64,000 nucleotides of DNA from Physella acuta (GCF_028476545.1 NW_026731935.1:207501-271500); one strand, 5' to 3'. Positions 28,001 through 39,323 are shown, counted from the first letter of the stretch. Translations and numbers: made by a program. Notes: generated by a model from the sequence alone, not told the origin.

Positions 28001-28409
28001 TTTTCGCTTTGTAATCTACATCTGATAGGATCAGACCCCAGTGACTCACCAATAGGATCAGACCCCAGTGACTCACCAATAGGATCAGACCCCAGTGACA
28101 CCAATAGGATCAGACCCCAGTGACTCACCAATAGGATCAGACCCCAGTGACTCACCAATAGGATCAGACCCCAGTGACTCACCAATAGGATCAGACCCCA
28201 GTGACTCACCAATAGGATCAGACCCCAGTGACTCACCAATAGGATCAGACCCAGTGACTCACCAATAGGATCAGCTTGACTGTGTGAAGCCTTGAGTGTT
28301 GCGTTGAGTAATTTCTCTAGCTGGTAGAGGCGCTCAGTCAACACCAACATTTCCGCTGAGTCATTCATTTTTGTGGGCACACAAGACTTAGTTGTGACAC
28401 GTTTTGTAG
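23441..28409 (-). CDS. Gene 4: single-pass membrane protein with coiled-coil cytoplasmic tail (5' part not located)
   Basis: Exons, high to low: 28263-28409 (5' edge tentative), 27427-27570, 26621-26716, 26077-26247, 25770-25886, 25488-25619, 23441-23619. All introns are phase 1. The first readable exon gives ...SCVPTKMNDSAEMLVL with a leucine-rich helix; an ATG at 28366-28368 would give a 314-aa protein with a signal anchor. The next exon holds the membrane span (ALALSVCCLLTLAVLIYLFW) followed by basic HHRRQ. Exons at 26077-26716 and 25488-25886 form heptad-rich coiled coils (LDDMGTRLSETRA; LRAQLSAVEERLAKEKR). The C-terminus is Ser/Thr-rich and ends SGSHSVV. Layout and intron phase match gene 1, so it is probably a paralogue whose signal and Cys-rich exons lie upstream and were not identified. 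The function is unknown. Confidence 0.8.
23755..25490 (-). repeat. 25-bp minisatellite growing from a gene 4 splice donor
   Basis: About 70 copies of ACTCACTAAAGAACACATTC plus ACTAG. On the minus strand the unit reads GTGAGTCTAGTGAATGTG, and the copy next to the exon is the real donor (G/GTGAGTC at 25488/25487). Copies nearest the exon keep the CACCAAAAA form of the true junction. A run of variants near 24350-24500 recurs about 511 bases later, showing a duplicated block. Confidence 0.93.
25965..26087 (-). repeat. Short array repeating a gene 4 exon end and donor
   Basis: Four copies of about 37 bp. On the minus strand each reads AGACAGGCCAGTTACA followed by GTAAGACATCTC. The copy at 26077 is the real exon end and donor. 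Confidence 0.85.
26248..26590 (-). repeat. Minisatellite at the acceptor of a gene 4 exon
   Basis: Irregular copies of GGTGACACATGGTAGGAGTG and related forms fill the intron between 26248 and 26620. The copy touching the exon supplies the acceptor (GTCACCAG on the minus strand). A block of about 120 bp is itself duplicated (26343-26460 and 26460-26580). Confidence 0.85.
26725..27165 (-). repeat. 29-bp minisatellite beside a gene 4 acceptor
   Basis: About 15 copies of AGAGATTTGATGTTAGATGT plus TTCAATGTT. It begins within ~10 bases of the acceptor at 26717 and its unit shares the AAGATGTTTCAA of the true intron end. Confidence 0.85.
27580..27782 (-). repeat. 22-bp minisatellite beside the gene 4 TM-exon acceptor
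   Basis: About nine copies of ATGGGTGACTGGTCAATGGG plus TC, starting ~10 bases from the acceptor at 27571. Confidence 0.85.
27937..27996. repeat. (TA)n microsatellite
   Basis: About 28 TA units in a gene 4 intron. Confidence 0.95.
28021..28270 (-). repeat. 27-bp minisatellite carrying a splice donor in every unit
   Basis: About nine copies; on the minus strand each reads GATCCTATTG/GTGAGTCACT followed by GGGGTCT. The outermost copy is the true donor of the exon ending at 28263. Confidence 0.92.
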
Positions 28410-28725
28410 CTCTCTATCTTGGTTGATAGGTTTTGTAGCTCTCTATCTTTGTTGATATGTTTTGTAGCTCTCTATCTTGGTTGATAGGTTTTGTAGGTGT
28501 CTATCTTGGTTGACAAGTTTTGTAGGTTTCTATCTTGGTTAATGTTTTGTAGGTTTCTATCTTGGTTGATAGGTTTTGTAGGTTTCTATCTTGGTTGATA
28601 GGTTTTGTAGCTCTCTATCTTAGTTGATAGGTTTTGTAGGTTTCTATCTTGGTTGATAGGTTTTGTAGATTTCTATTTTGGCTGATAGGTTCTTGGTTGA
28701 TAGGTTTTTTAGGTTTCTATCTTCC
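28400..28725 (-). repeat. ~29-bp minisatellite at a gene 4 acceptor
   Basis: About eleven copies of GGTTTTGTAGGTTTCTATCT plus TGGTTGATA, with CTCTC variants nearest the exon. The exon's tentative acceptor (GATAGAGAG/CTACAAAAC on the minus strand) is the last copy. Confidence 0.8.
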
Positions 28726-28899
28726 TTACATTTCCCTCACGATATTTCGTTTAGCTAGTTGTGTAAGTTAAACTCAATGTTTCAGATCAATGATAACGTA
28801 TATAGAAAACAGAACCTGCACATTTGTACAATGGATCTTGTTGGCGTTTGGTCAGCATTTCTGAAATAATAACATTGTATTCAATCATTTACTGAAAAA

Positions 28900-29280
28900 T
28901 TATTTGTGGTTGTGTGGCACCATGTGGTTATGTGGCACCATGTGGCTGTGTGGCACTATGTGGTTGTGTGGCACCATGTGGTTGTGTGGCACCATGTGGT
29001 TGTCTGGCACTATGTTGTTGTGTGGCACCATGTGGTTATGTGGCACCATGTGGTTGTGTGGCACTATGTGGTTGTGTGGCACCATGTGGTTGTGTGGCAC
29101 CATGTGGTTATGTGGCACCATGTGGTTGTGTGGCACTATGTGGTTGTGTGGCACCATGTGGTTATGTGGCACCATGTGGTTGTGTGGCACTATGTGGTTG
29201 TGTGGCACCATGTGGTTGTGTGGCACCATGTAGTTGTGTGGCATCATGTGGTTGTGTGGCACCATGTGGTTGTGTGGCTA
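28900..29280. repeat. 18-bp minisatellite
   Basis: About 21 copies of GGTTGTGTGGCACCATGT. It encodes open frames in several phases because 18 is a multiple of 3; none is a gene. Confidence 0.93.
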
Positions 29281-29773
29281 TCTTCAATAGGTACAACATG
29301 TACATAGATATAGAATGGAGTGAGTACAGAACCTGTACAACACGTTTGTGTAACGATCTTTGGAAAAGTAAAAAAAAATGTTAAGAACGTCGACCATAGG
29401 CTTTTTGTTGAGTTGGGGGGGGGGGGGGGGGGGGGTCGGGGGTCATTGTGTTCAACCAGGGATCGTTGCAAAACTCGACCAAATTTTTGGACAGTCCAAA
29501 TTTTTGGACAGTCCAAATTTGATCATGCTTAAATTTACACCCAGTTCTTTTTATGATGTTGCATTCTTTATTACTTGATCTTACAATAACGAATATTATT
29601 TATTATAACATGTATTTTCACAGACCTAAACAAATGAAAATGGCCTACTAACTTTTAATTATTTCATCACTGGAACAAATACAAATCCAAGTATTGAAAA
29701 AACAACGAACACACACAATAGAAACATAACAAACACAAGACATGGTGTAACAAGCTAGACGGCGGTGTGTTAC

Positions 29774-29932
29774 ACAACTGTAACAACCTATCCAGGCCCC
29801 ACCCATCTGTCGGCGCCACGCGTTTGTTGACAGTGTAACCACTTCTGTGGCTGATCCACTTGTAGATAAAGAACAGGATGTGTAACTCTGCCGAGTTTAA
29901 CGGGGACAAAGAACTGAGTTGTCTCGCTTGGT
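29774..29932 (-). CDS. Candidate orphan coding exon
   Basis: An open stretch with balanced composition follows a good acceptor (pyrimidine-rich, ending TTTACACCAG) at 29933. It reads in phase 1 like gene 4: DQARQLSSLSPLNSAEL, then HILFFIYKWISH. It could be a missing 5' exon of gene 4 or part of another gene. The donor is uncertain and no family is recognised. Confidence 0.3.
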
Positions 29933-30410
29933 CTGGTGTAAACAATTTGGGGGAAAGCTTCGTGTGTTGAAAGTCAAAAAGTTAACAATATAGTAAGAAG
30001 TAACAAACTGTAAGTCATGCTACTGTACACTAGAGATACGTTGTAATGCTTGTCGGCAAAAATCTAGGTTTAAGCAGGAAATGTAACAAAAGCTGAACCG
30101 TAAGAAAGAAGAAAACATTATACTATAGGGCTATAGGGCCTACACCGGACTTAAAAAATGATACCATTGGCCAACACTAGTTTGAGCATTTAGTGTAACA
30201 GAATAATAAAATGCATGTTAAATAATAACAAAAATAAATTACTGTAGAGATAACGGTAAAATACGTGTGTGCAAAGAAGTCATAGTGGCTCCAAGTATTT
30301 CATCGTTCTACCCTTAGACCCTAGTCCCTAACTAGCTCTAGCCTATAAATAAAAATGTATGTGTGTTTGTTGCTCACGTGAACAGATCCATGTATAAATA
30401 AACCAAGCGT

Positions 30411-30704
30411 GTGACAACATATCCAGTCGTAGAGAACACAGGCAACTGTCGTGTTGGAGCAATCAATGAGCCCAAGGACCCAGCGATAACACGTCTACCT
30501 GGGCAGGTGCACACTGCACTTTATGGACCAGTTATGTGGGCGGACCCGTTCAATGATGGAGGGGGGGATATATCACAAGCTACTTGTTATACGACACGTA
30601 CCAGTCGTGGTCTACCCATGCTGTGCCACTATGGACATGGCTCAACATCTAGCCACCAGCTAGCGTTGTTTGGCGTTGATAAAATAACACCCTCTATAAA
30701 ATAA
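30411..30704 (+). CDS. Candidate coding fragment, unknown
   Basis: A 97-codon open frame in a locally GC-richer island, reading ...AINEPKDPAITRLPGQVHT and later GLPMLCHYGHGSTSS. There is no signal, no known domain and no obvious splice framework. It may be an exon, a fragment of an old element or chance. Confidence 0.2.
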   Translation: MTTYPVVENTGNCRVGAINEPKDPAITRLPGQVHTALYGPVMWADPFNDGGGDISQATCYTTRTSRGLPMLCHYGHGSTSSHQLALFGVDKITPSIK

Positions 30705-30850
30705 CACCCTCTATAAAATAACAGCCTCTATAAAATAATAGCCTCTATAAAAAAAACACCCTCTATAAAATAACACCCTCTATAAAATAACACCCTCTAT
30801 AAAATAACACCCTCTATAAAATAACACCCTCTATAAAATAACACCCTCTC
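30683..30850. repeat. 17-bp minisatellite
   Basis: About ten copies of CTATAAAATAACACCCT. Confidence 0.93.
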
Positions 30851-30854
30851 TTGC

Positions 30855-31063
30855 GTTGAACTGATTATTTGATCATCAAGGCGGTCAACCCATAGAATGT
30901 CGCAGGTGCCGCCAACACCATTTTTACGGTTGACTGCATTCACCTCAGCGACACAGGCTTTGGCGTGTAAACGCTGACAAAAACTGGTGGCTGGTTTGGT
31001 CGTCTGCTGTAGTTGTGAGTCACGGGGAATACATTTGTGACAGGTCGGCAAAGGAGAATTCAT
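30855..31063 (-). CDS. Candidate Cys-containing exon upstream of gene 4
   Basis: A minus-strand open frame with balanced composition and several cysteines (LPTCHKCIPRDSQL, then SFCQRLHAKACVAEV). It lies upstream of gene 4 in the same orientation and could be its missing ectodomain exon. It does not show the CLPYG signature of the paralogues, and phase-1 splice sites were not found. Confidence 0.25.
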
Positions 31064-31425
31064 TGACAGACTTTATAACATAGATTTATGACGAGTCTAG
31101 AAAAATACATTGTTTGACGCGCCAGCAAAATATGTTGCATGATAAAATAATGATTTTTTTTAAAATAATAACACTGGGAAATCCATTATAGCTTATTAGA
31201 AATATTGCATTTTTAATTAACAGTTTAACTTGTACAGTAACATTTTTTTAAATCTTTCAAAATTACTACGCTACTGTTACAATACATATCAGAACAATAT
31301 AAAATAAATAAATTAGTAAAGTTATATACACATATACAACAGGCACGTTTGAGATTTATTTTTTATTGTAGGTTTTTGACACGAATATGTATAAAAGAAG
31401 CTCGATTATGTCAAACTATTTGCAA

Positions 31426-31431
31426 TTTATT
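31426..31431 (-). other. Candidate polyadenylation signal of gene 2
   Basis: AATAAA on the minus strand, about 295 bases past the gene 2 stop. Confidence 0.4.
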
Positions 31432-31724
31432 GTGTATTTATTGTTCATATATTAAGTTTACACACTTGAATAAATAAAGTGCATTGATCACAATTATAAC
31501 AATTACACTACTTTGAATGGATTGCTTTATGATCCACCTAGATAACTCGTTCATATGTTGACTATAATCACACACATATGTTACTATATATATATGTGTG
31601 TGTGTAGGCCCTATCTGGTTCGGATTTTCCCTAAAAAGTTAGGGAATTTTCTAAGACACAATGGAATGCACTTGTGTGTGATCAGCTTCAATCTTCGTTC
31701 TTGACGTTTTGATGATACATAGAA

Positions 31725-34700
31725 TTATATTTCAGTCTCCATTATTTGAGATCCGTTGTTGACATCAATGTCATTGTCAGTGGTTTGATCTTTTTGAGGG
31801 TTGGTGGTAAAAAGTCTAAGAGTTGTGGATCCGATGCTGTCGTCTGCAGCTAGATGTGTATCATCTAGGAATGAGAGAGTTTGGGATACAATTCATTTAT
31901 TGCTATTGGCTTGTCTTACATCCATTGCCCTGCATGTAACATGCAATGGCTTACTTCTTACATTCCTTGACATACGTTTTATATAATCTGACCTATTTCT
32001 TACACCCACTGACCTATTTCTTACATCACACTGACCTACTTCCTACGCCTTCTATTTACATGCACTACCTTCCAGTCAGCTTTAAACTAGACGACTTACC
32101 CTGTAAATGGACATCAACTATCGAGTCCTTTTTGTTCTTTTTGCTGGCATTCTTATCCTGTTCACCCCACCCCTGGTCAACTGGCGCGTAGATTTTGTTC
32201 CTCTCTCTCCTGTACATTTTGAGACCCAGGACAGACACGCCCAGAGAATACAGGACAAAAAAGATGGCAACTGCTATCATACAATACAGCGCTACGTCGG
32301 ATTTCTTTGAATCTATGGGGGAAATTAATTTACCAATTTGTAAAATTAATTTACCTATTTAAACAAATCATTAACTTATTTTTTTAATTCATTGACGTAT
32401 GTTACAAAACAATGAAACCATTATAATAATTAATTTATTTATTTTTATTATTATTATAAATTATCTACTCATTTTCAAAATCAATTCACATATTTTTTTA
32501 AATCAATTAACCAAATTTTAAAAAAAATTATCTTTAAGCTATTTAAATCCCTAACTTCTAGTTAATTTTCAATCAGGCTAATTGATTTCGTGCAATGGTC
32601 ACGCTAGTTGATTTCATGTAGTGGTCACGCTAATTGATTTCATACAGTGGTCACGCTAGTTGATTTCATACAGTGGTCACGCTAATTGATTTCATGCATT
32701 GGTCACGCTAATTGATTTCACGGAGTGGTCACGCTAATTGATTTCACGGAGTGGTCACGCTAATTGATTTCATGCAGTGGTCACGCTAATTGATTTCATG
32801 CAGTGGTCACGCTAATTGATTTCATGCATTGGTCACGCTAATTGATTTCATGCATTGGTCACGCTAATTGATTTCATGCAGTGGTCACGCTAATTGATTT
32901 CATGCATTGGTCACGCTAATTGATTTCACGGAGTGGTCACGCTAATTGATTTCATGCAGTGGTCACGCTAATTGATTTCATGTAGTGGTCACGCTAATTG
33001 ATTTCACGGAGTGGTCACGCTAATTGATTTCATGCAGTGGTCACGCTAATTGATTTCATGTAGTGGTCACGCTAATTGATTTCACGGAGTGGTCACGCTA
33101 ATTGATTTCATGCAGTGGTCACGCTAATTGATTTCATGCAGTGGTCACGCTAATTGATTTCATGTAGTGGTCACGCTAATTGATTTCACGGAGTGGTCAC
33201 GCTAATTGATTTCACGGAGTGGTCACGCTAATTGATTTCATGCAGTGGTCACGCTAATTGATTTCATGCATTGGTCACGCTAATTGATTTCATGCAGTAG
33301 TCACGCTAATTGATTTCACGGAGTGGTCACGCTAATTGATTTCATGCAGTGGTCACGCTAATTGATTTCATGCATTGGTCACGCTAATTGATTTCATGCA
33401 GTAGTCACGCTAATTGATTTCATGCAGTGGTCACGCTAATTGATTTCACGGAGTGGTCACGCTAATTGATTTCACGGAGTGGTCACGCTAATTGATTTCA
33501 TGCAGTGGTCACGCTAATTGATTTCATGCAGTGGTCACGCTAATTGATTTTATGGAGTGGTCACGCTAATTGATTTCATGCAGTGGTCACGCTAATTGAT
33601 TTCATGCAGTGGTCACGCTAATTGATTTTATGGAGTGGTCACGCTAATTGATTTCATGCAGTGGTCACGCTAGAATTGGTCTGAAGAAATAATGCCACTA
33701 CACACAATTTTCACCAAACGCGTGACGTCAATAAAACCGTGACGTCAATAGAACATACCTGGACTAGCGACCAGCTCTGTGACGTCATAGCGAGCCTGAC
33801 ACGCCAGACGACACAATGGACTCCGCATGACGGACACGTTGTGGATGCCGTGTGTCCTGCACCAGGTCAAGAGGTCATTAACCCCAGCAGGGAAACAATC
33901 TTCACACTGGCCGGCATGACAGAAAGCATCGTCCTTACAGCACAGGCCATAGGGGAGGCAGATGTTGGGCCGCTCTGATGGACACTCAATAGCTGCTATA
34001 TCTTCAAGGGTGGGGCTGGCAGCTGGAATTAATTCATGAATTATTAGAGTCTCTTTTGTCATCACAAATCTCGTGAAAATGTGCATCACATATCTGCTCT
34101 GTTTATTGACTTCATGCAGTTTTATTTCATCATATTGGCGATACACATTCTTACCTAACTTTTACACAGACCCCTCCCCCCACAAATTCCATCGCATTCT
34201 ATCTAGCCCCCCCCCCCGCTACACACACCATCACATTCTATCTAAACCCACCTACACACACACCATCACATTGTATCAAGACCCATCCCCCTCACACACT
34301 ATCACATTTTACCTAGCCCCCCCCCACACACACACCATCAGATCATTCCCCCCCCCCCCAGACACACACTCTCACATTTTACCAAGCCCCCCCCCCCCAC
34401 ACACACCATCAGATCATTCCCCCCCCCCCCCCCCAGACACACACTCTCACATTTTACCAAGCCCCCCCACACACACACACCATCACATCCTATCCCTCCC
34501 CCCCCCCAGACACACACTCTCACATTTTACCTACCCCCCCCCCCCCCACACACACACCATCACATCCTATTTCCCCCCACCCAGACACACACTCTCACAT
34601 TTTACCTAGCCCCCCCCCCTCACTCACACACCATCACATCCCATCCCTCGCCCCCCAGACACACACTCTCACATATTACCTAACCGCCTCCCACACACAC

Positions 34701-35052
34701 CCCATCACATCCTATCCCCCCCCCCCCCCACCCAGACACACGCTATCACATTTTACCTAGCCCCACCCACTTCCCAACGCTGCACTTTCCTCCCTCACTA
34801 GAACCTCTAACAAATGAGTATTACACCATTTGTACGACTTGAATACAGTATATGCTTATTCTAACTTTCTAGTAATTCCAAAAAAAATCATGTATACCCA
34901 CCAGACAAAAACACGGACACATAAAGACTTACGAACACATTCACACTAACAAACACACACACACACAGCTTCTCATTATTGTTGAGAGCTGACAGACCTT
35001 CAGAGGATTTAAGCGCCCACCCGACCAACAGCAGAGCAATCCACGTCATCAT
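31725..35052 (-). CDS. Gene 2: type I membrane protein with Cys-rich ectodomain (4 exons, 223 aa)
   Basis: Exons, high to low: 34998-35052, 33759-34022, 32100-32312, 31725-31864. All introns are phase 1 and the exon lengths sum to 224 codons. The start is the first ATG after an in-frame TAA. Residues 1-18 are a signal peptide (MMTWIALLLVGWALKSSE). The ectodomain has ten cysteines (ECPSERPNICLPYGLCC, then FCHAGQCEDCF, WCR, CRLAC) and one NVS glycosylation site. The membrane span is MIAVAIFFVLYSLGVSVLGL, followed by basic KMYRRERNK. The ~90-residue tail is hydrophilic, with a Lys-rich patch and an acidic end (METEI). The last exon is short but has a strong acceptor (CTCTCTCATTCCTAG). The family is not recognised; the CxxC...WC...CxxxC half resembles single-CRD TNF receptors only loosely. 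It is a probable paralogue of genes 1 and 3. Confidence 0.85.
32580..33675. repeat. 26-bp minisatellite in gene 2 intron 2
   Basis: About 42 copies of GCTAATTGATTTCATGCAGT plus GGTCAC. Variants CACGGAGT, CATGTAGT and CATGCATT recur in ordered groups, indicating block duplication. The array ends ~80 bases from the exon 2 donor. Confidence 0.95.
34160..34765. repeat. C-run/CA-rich imperfect tandem repeat in gene 2 intron 1
   Basis: About ten diverged copies of a ~60-bp unit: a C-run, ACACACACCATCACAT, another C-run, then GACACACACTCTCACATTTT. Length variation is mostly in the C-runs. Confidence 0.85.
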
Positions 35053-35554
35053 CTCGATGTTCAGGGCGGCTAGATGTGTTTTATTATCTGTTTAGCTGAC
35101 GTGTTGCTAACACATTAGAACTATTGAAAGGAAAAAAGTTTGTTATAATTTACATAGATGGCAAAGAACACACGTATAATTAATTTGATAATAATTAAAA
35201 TAACTTCGTAAAATACCATCTCTAGATAACTCTCACCTGTTACATGTTCAACCTGTCATTTAACAAAAGTTATCAATGGGAAATAGACGCAGCAATCGGT
35301 AAACCCCGATTATTACAAGTTAAATCGTTTTATATATAGGACCTATCAATTACCTATTTTTAAAAATGCTTTTTAAATCGGACATTTTAAAAATTTTCTA
35401 TAGGTATTTATAGTGTGTGGTAAATGCCGATTCGTATTTGAAAACAGAACTGAAGGACACTAAAACAACGCATTTCACGTTAGATACCGTCAGTAACGTA
35501 GCAACCATGTAACCAACGGGGACAAAATCCCCGGGCCATGAGGTCCAGGGGTTC

Positions 35555-35905
35555 CAAGCTTTTTTAGTAAATAAATAGATTATTTGGTTTACATCATTTT
35601 TTTAGTAAATAAATAGATTATTTGTTTTACTTCATCATTTTTTTTAGTAAATAAATAGATTATTTGTTTTACTTCATCATTTTTTTAGGAAATAAATAGA
35701 TTATTTGTTTTACTTCATCATTTTTTTAGTAAATAAATAGATTATTTGTTTTACTAAGACTTCATCATTTTTTTAGGAAATAAATAGATTATTTGTTTTA
35801 CTTCATCATTTTTTTAGTAAATAAATAGATTATTTGTTTTACTTCATCATTTTTTTAGGAAATAAATAGATTATTTGTTTTACTTCATCATTTTTTTAGG
35901 AAAAA
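35555..35905. repeat. ~41-bp minisatellite
   Basis: About eight copies of AGTAAATAAATAGATTATTT plus GTTTTACTTCATCATTTTTTT, just upstream of gene 2. Confidence 0.92.
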
Positions 35906-35976
35906 AAAGTACTGTGAATTTTCATCGATTTCAAAACCATAATTAAAAACAAGTAATTAAAAAAGTCTAGTGACAA

Positions 35977-36607
35977 TTTTAGCGCAATTTCCTTATGTTA
36001 TCTAAAAATAGCTCTGTCGTAGCGTAAATCAAGAGCAGGGTTAGTAAAACCATTGGTTAGTTATTAAAACGTTTTTTATTAATTTTTTTCGGTATTTTAA
36101 ATGTTTTATTTACAATAGAGTAACATGACTAAAAACCATTGCGCGCCTAGCTACCAAACGTGATGTCGCAGCCATTGAACGTGATGGCGCAGCTATTGAA
36201 CGTGATGACGCGTGTGGTGTGGTTGAATAAAATGCCTACTAATTCGAAGAAAACTTTCTTCGGCAATATTGTTCTAAATTATGGCAGGAATCGATTGGTA
36301 CATGTTTCAATTCGCTAAGTGGTCTGGTTGCCGAGATATGGGCAAAAAACGGCATTTTTTCGAGGTTTTTTGGCTTTTCCGGGAAATCCATGAAAGAAAC
36401 CCGGAATTTTTATGGCCTATGTTCATCCTCGTAACTTGCTTAACAAAATTGCTTTTGGAACTAGTCCTCGATATTGCTTCGTTGATGAGGAGATACGACT
36501 TAAAGCTGCGGACACACATTCATCCATACATTCATTCATTCATCCATCCATTCCCAGAAATGACGAGTTAATAAACGCAATTCTCCAGAATGGAAATTGC
36601 GCTAAAA
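35977..36607. mobile_element. Short TIR element, copy 1
   Basis: Bounded by a perfect 16-bp inverted repeat, TTTTAGCGCAATTTCC and GGAAATTGCGCTAAAA. A second copy lies at 60622-61281. Inside is a ~90-codon frame (starting MAGIDWYMFQ) shared by both copies, ending in a CATC/CATT microsatellite. No target duplication could be fixed, because ~25 bases left of the TIR are also shared by both copies. Probably a non-autonomous DNA transposon. Confidence 0.7.
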
Positions 36608-36725
36608 AAAGATTTTGATCTGTTTTATTTCTACATTAGCCTGTTATTTATTTAGATTGTTTTTCTACTGCACATCAGTATGCCATTATCACATCTGCTT
36701 CCTTAAGGAGCATATGATGTTATCT

Positions 36726-37315
36726 CATGGCCCATGTCATCCTAGTGACCCATGTCATCCTAGTGGCCCATGTCATCCTAGTGGCCCATGTCATCCTAGT
36801 GGCCCATGTCATCCTAGTGGCCGATGTCATCCTAGTGGCCCATGTCATCCTAGTGGCCCATGTCATCCTAGTGGCCCATGTCATCCTAGTGGCCCATGTC
36901 ATCCTAGTGGCCCATGTCATCCTAGTGGCCCATGTCATCCTAGTGGCCCATGTCATCCTAGTGGCCCATGTCATCCTAGTGGCCCATGTCATCCTAGTGG
37001 CCCATGTCATCCTAGTGGCCCATGTCATCCTAGTGGCCCATGTCATCCTAGTGGCCCATGTCATCCTAGTGGCCCATGTCATCCCAGTGGCCCATGTCAT
37101 CCTAGTGGCCCATATCATCCAGATATAGTGGCCCATGTCATCCTAGTGGCCGATGTCACCCTAGTGACCCATGTCATCCTAGTGACCCATGTCATCCTAA
37201 TGGCCCATGTCATCCTAGTGGCCCATATCATCCTAGTGGCCGATGTCATCCTAGTGGCCGATGTCATCCTAGTGGCCGATGTTATCCTAGTGGCCGATGT
37301 CATCCTAGTGGCCCA
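36726..37315. repeat. 18-bp minisatellite
   Basis: About 32 copies of CATCCTAGTGGCCCATGT, near-perfect in the left two-thirds and more diverged after 37120. Open frames on both strands are artefacts of the 18-bp period. Confidence 0.95.
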
Positions 37316-37399
37316 TTTGAATATAGAACGGCCGGACTGTTTACAAGAACAAAAACAGCAGCCACTTGTGTATGAAAACCTGAGAGTCACTAGAAAGTG

Positions 37400-37510
37400 G
37401 TAGTGCCCCTCACCACATCTATAGAGACCATATTGCTACACCAGCTGGTTGTTGGACTGGTGCCTCTCACCACATTTATAGAGACCATATTGCTACATCA
37501 GCTGGTTGTT
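37400..37510. repeat. Two-copy ~65-bp tandem duplication
   Basis: Two copies of a segment containing CTCACCACATCTATAGAGAC and CCAGCTGGTTGTTGG. Confidence 0.85.
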
Positions 37511-37524
37511 GGTTGGCAGGTTGA

Positions 37525-37900
37525 GGGAGGGGGGGGGGGGTCATCCAGAAATGACGTCACTCTATTTTGGGAGATTTTTATCTCCCTCCTTCCTTCCGTC
37601 ACACTGTCACAAAAAAGCCAGGCACCCTCCTTAAAATGACTTCAGACCTCAACCGACAACAGCCCCCCCCCCCCTCCTCAAAATTACTGTTTAATTGTTT
37701 TTTAATCGATTTCAAAGATATTTTGAGTTCGCTTAATACAGAGTAGATGAATCTATTTCTATTATGGTTTACAAAAACAGTTTTTAAAAAAAAAGCGAAG
37801 CGAAACAACGGCTAAAATTCAGTTTGTAGCAGAAGTTTACAAAAATCTATAGTGTTACGTCACACTATTTAAATCCCCTCTTCTCCCCCCCCCCCCCAAC
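37525..37900. mobile_element. Diverged MITE fragment of the GTCGTCCATAAATGACGTCA family
   Basis: It starts with a G-run and TCATCCAGAAATGACGTCAC, matching the end of the element at 38749, and includes C-runs at 37665 and 37888. The right end is unclear. Confidence 0.45.
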
Positions 37901-38748
37901 TCATCACCGTGTAATTTGTAAAGCCGATTGAAAGAGTTTCAGTGTTTCCGATTTATCGAAAAATACGATCAAAATACATGAGAAATCTAGCTTTCTAATC
38001 AAGCCAAATACAATATGATGACGGACATTGAATTTTCCTAGACAGCGTGTAAGATTAAGAAAAATGATTATTTTTTTTAATTAATAAGGTCATACAATTT
38101 TTTTAACACATTGGAAAAAAAATTCTCATTAAAGTTCTTATTTTCTCAAGACGGAGAATCCAAAAGTGCAAGAAACCCATTGTGACGAAAGATCAGGATT
38201 TTGATGATTTTCTGCTGAGTTAACTTTTCATTAAACTGGGGGAAAAAACGACTTGCCACATAACTATCACAAAACTTAAATAATTGTTGCAAAGATTCGT
38301 AAACTCTTTCAGCTTTATAAAATAAAGACACCGAAGATTCTTTTCGTAGGTTTCCTGACATATCTGGCTATATCCTGGAAAAGATGCACTTGAGATATGT
38401 AATCTGACAACAGAAAAACGAGCGGAGTGCTGAGGTCATATTTGACTCGACAAGGATATATAGAAGTAAAAGTTTTGCGACTACCAAGATTATACAGTGA
38501 CCAACAGCTAAATAGAAAATAACAAATAAGTGCTAAAAATTTGATATTTACTCCCGTTGGTACTTTAATGCTTCAACGATTTTACCATATGATATATGGA
38601 CTATGTGCAGAAAATTTTGTTTTGTAAAAAAATTCCTGATTACTTCTTTTTAAATAATTACACATTAAAACCATATTTTAGTCCAGTTTATAATAAAGAT
38701 TTCTTCAATATAAAAATAAACTGTTTCAGACTTGAATTTTTTGCATTA

Positions 38749-39168
38749 GGGGGTCGTCCATAAATGACGTCACATTCATAAAGAGGGGGGGGGGCGTAAT
38801 TTTGTGACGGTGTGTGATGAGAGGATGGGGGTGCAGATGGTGTGATGTCACACTTTTGGATTATAAAAAAACAATGTTAGAAAACGAATTTTTGCCGTTA
38901 TTTCGCGTTTTAGAAAATTGTTTCAATAAATTTTAATAGAAATTGATTAAACGACTCTATGTTGACTGAGTTCAGACAAGATTTTGTTAAAATATCGTAT
39001 TTTAAGAAAAATTCAACTGCAATTTTGAGGATGGATTGGGTGGTAGGCTGAGGTGTGACGTAATTAAAGGGTATGGGGGGTCTGGCTTTTTGTGACGATG
39101 TGTGGCGGATGGGGAGGGGGAGGTAAAAATCGTCAAAAAAGCGTGACGTCATTTATCGATGACCCCCC
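38749..39168. mobile_element. ~420-bp MITE with GGGGGTC termini
   Basis: The left end reads GGGGGTCGTCCATAAATGAC followed by GTCAC; the right end is its imperfect inverse (GTGACGTCATTTATCGATGA then CCCCC). The interior has no coding capacity. Related sequence occurs inside both MULE-like copies (around 49890-50155 and 51390-51670). A target duplication is not clear. Confidence 0.7.
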
Positions 39169-39323
39169 TGAATTAATTGTTGTCCTTAGGGTAAACAAAT
39201 TACCCGCTATCCCCGTATATACTTGTATATATATATTGAAGCTATTTACCTCTAGTATGTCTGAAACTCACTTGGCAGTAGGTGTTAATTTTGAAGACAT
39301 AAACTGTCACACTTTTTTAAACG

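Noticed and set aside
28900-29384. ORFs in three phases over the 18-bp array
   Set aside because: Artefact of a period divisible by 3; there is no gene context.
34073-34609. 178-codon Pro/His-rich ORF
   Set aside because: It lies in a C-run/CA-rich tandem repeat within gene 2 intron 1.
36281-36571. Small membrane-protein gene starting MAGIDWYMFQ
   Set aside because: The same frame occurs at 60967 inside the same TIR-bounded repeat, so it is part of a mobile element.
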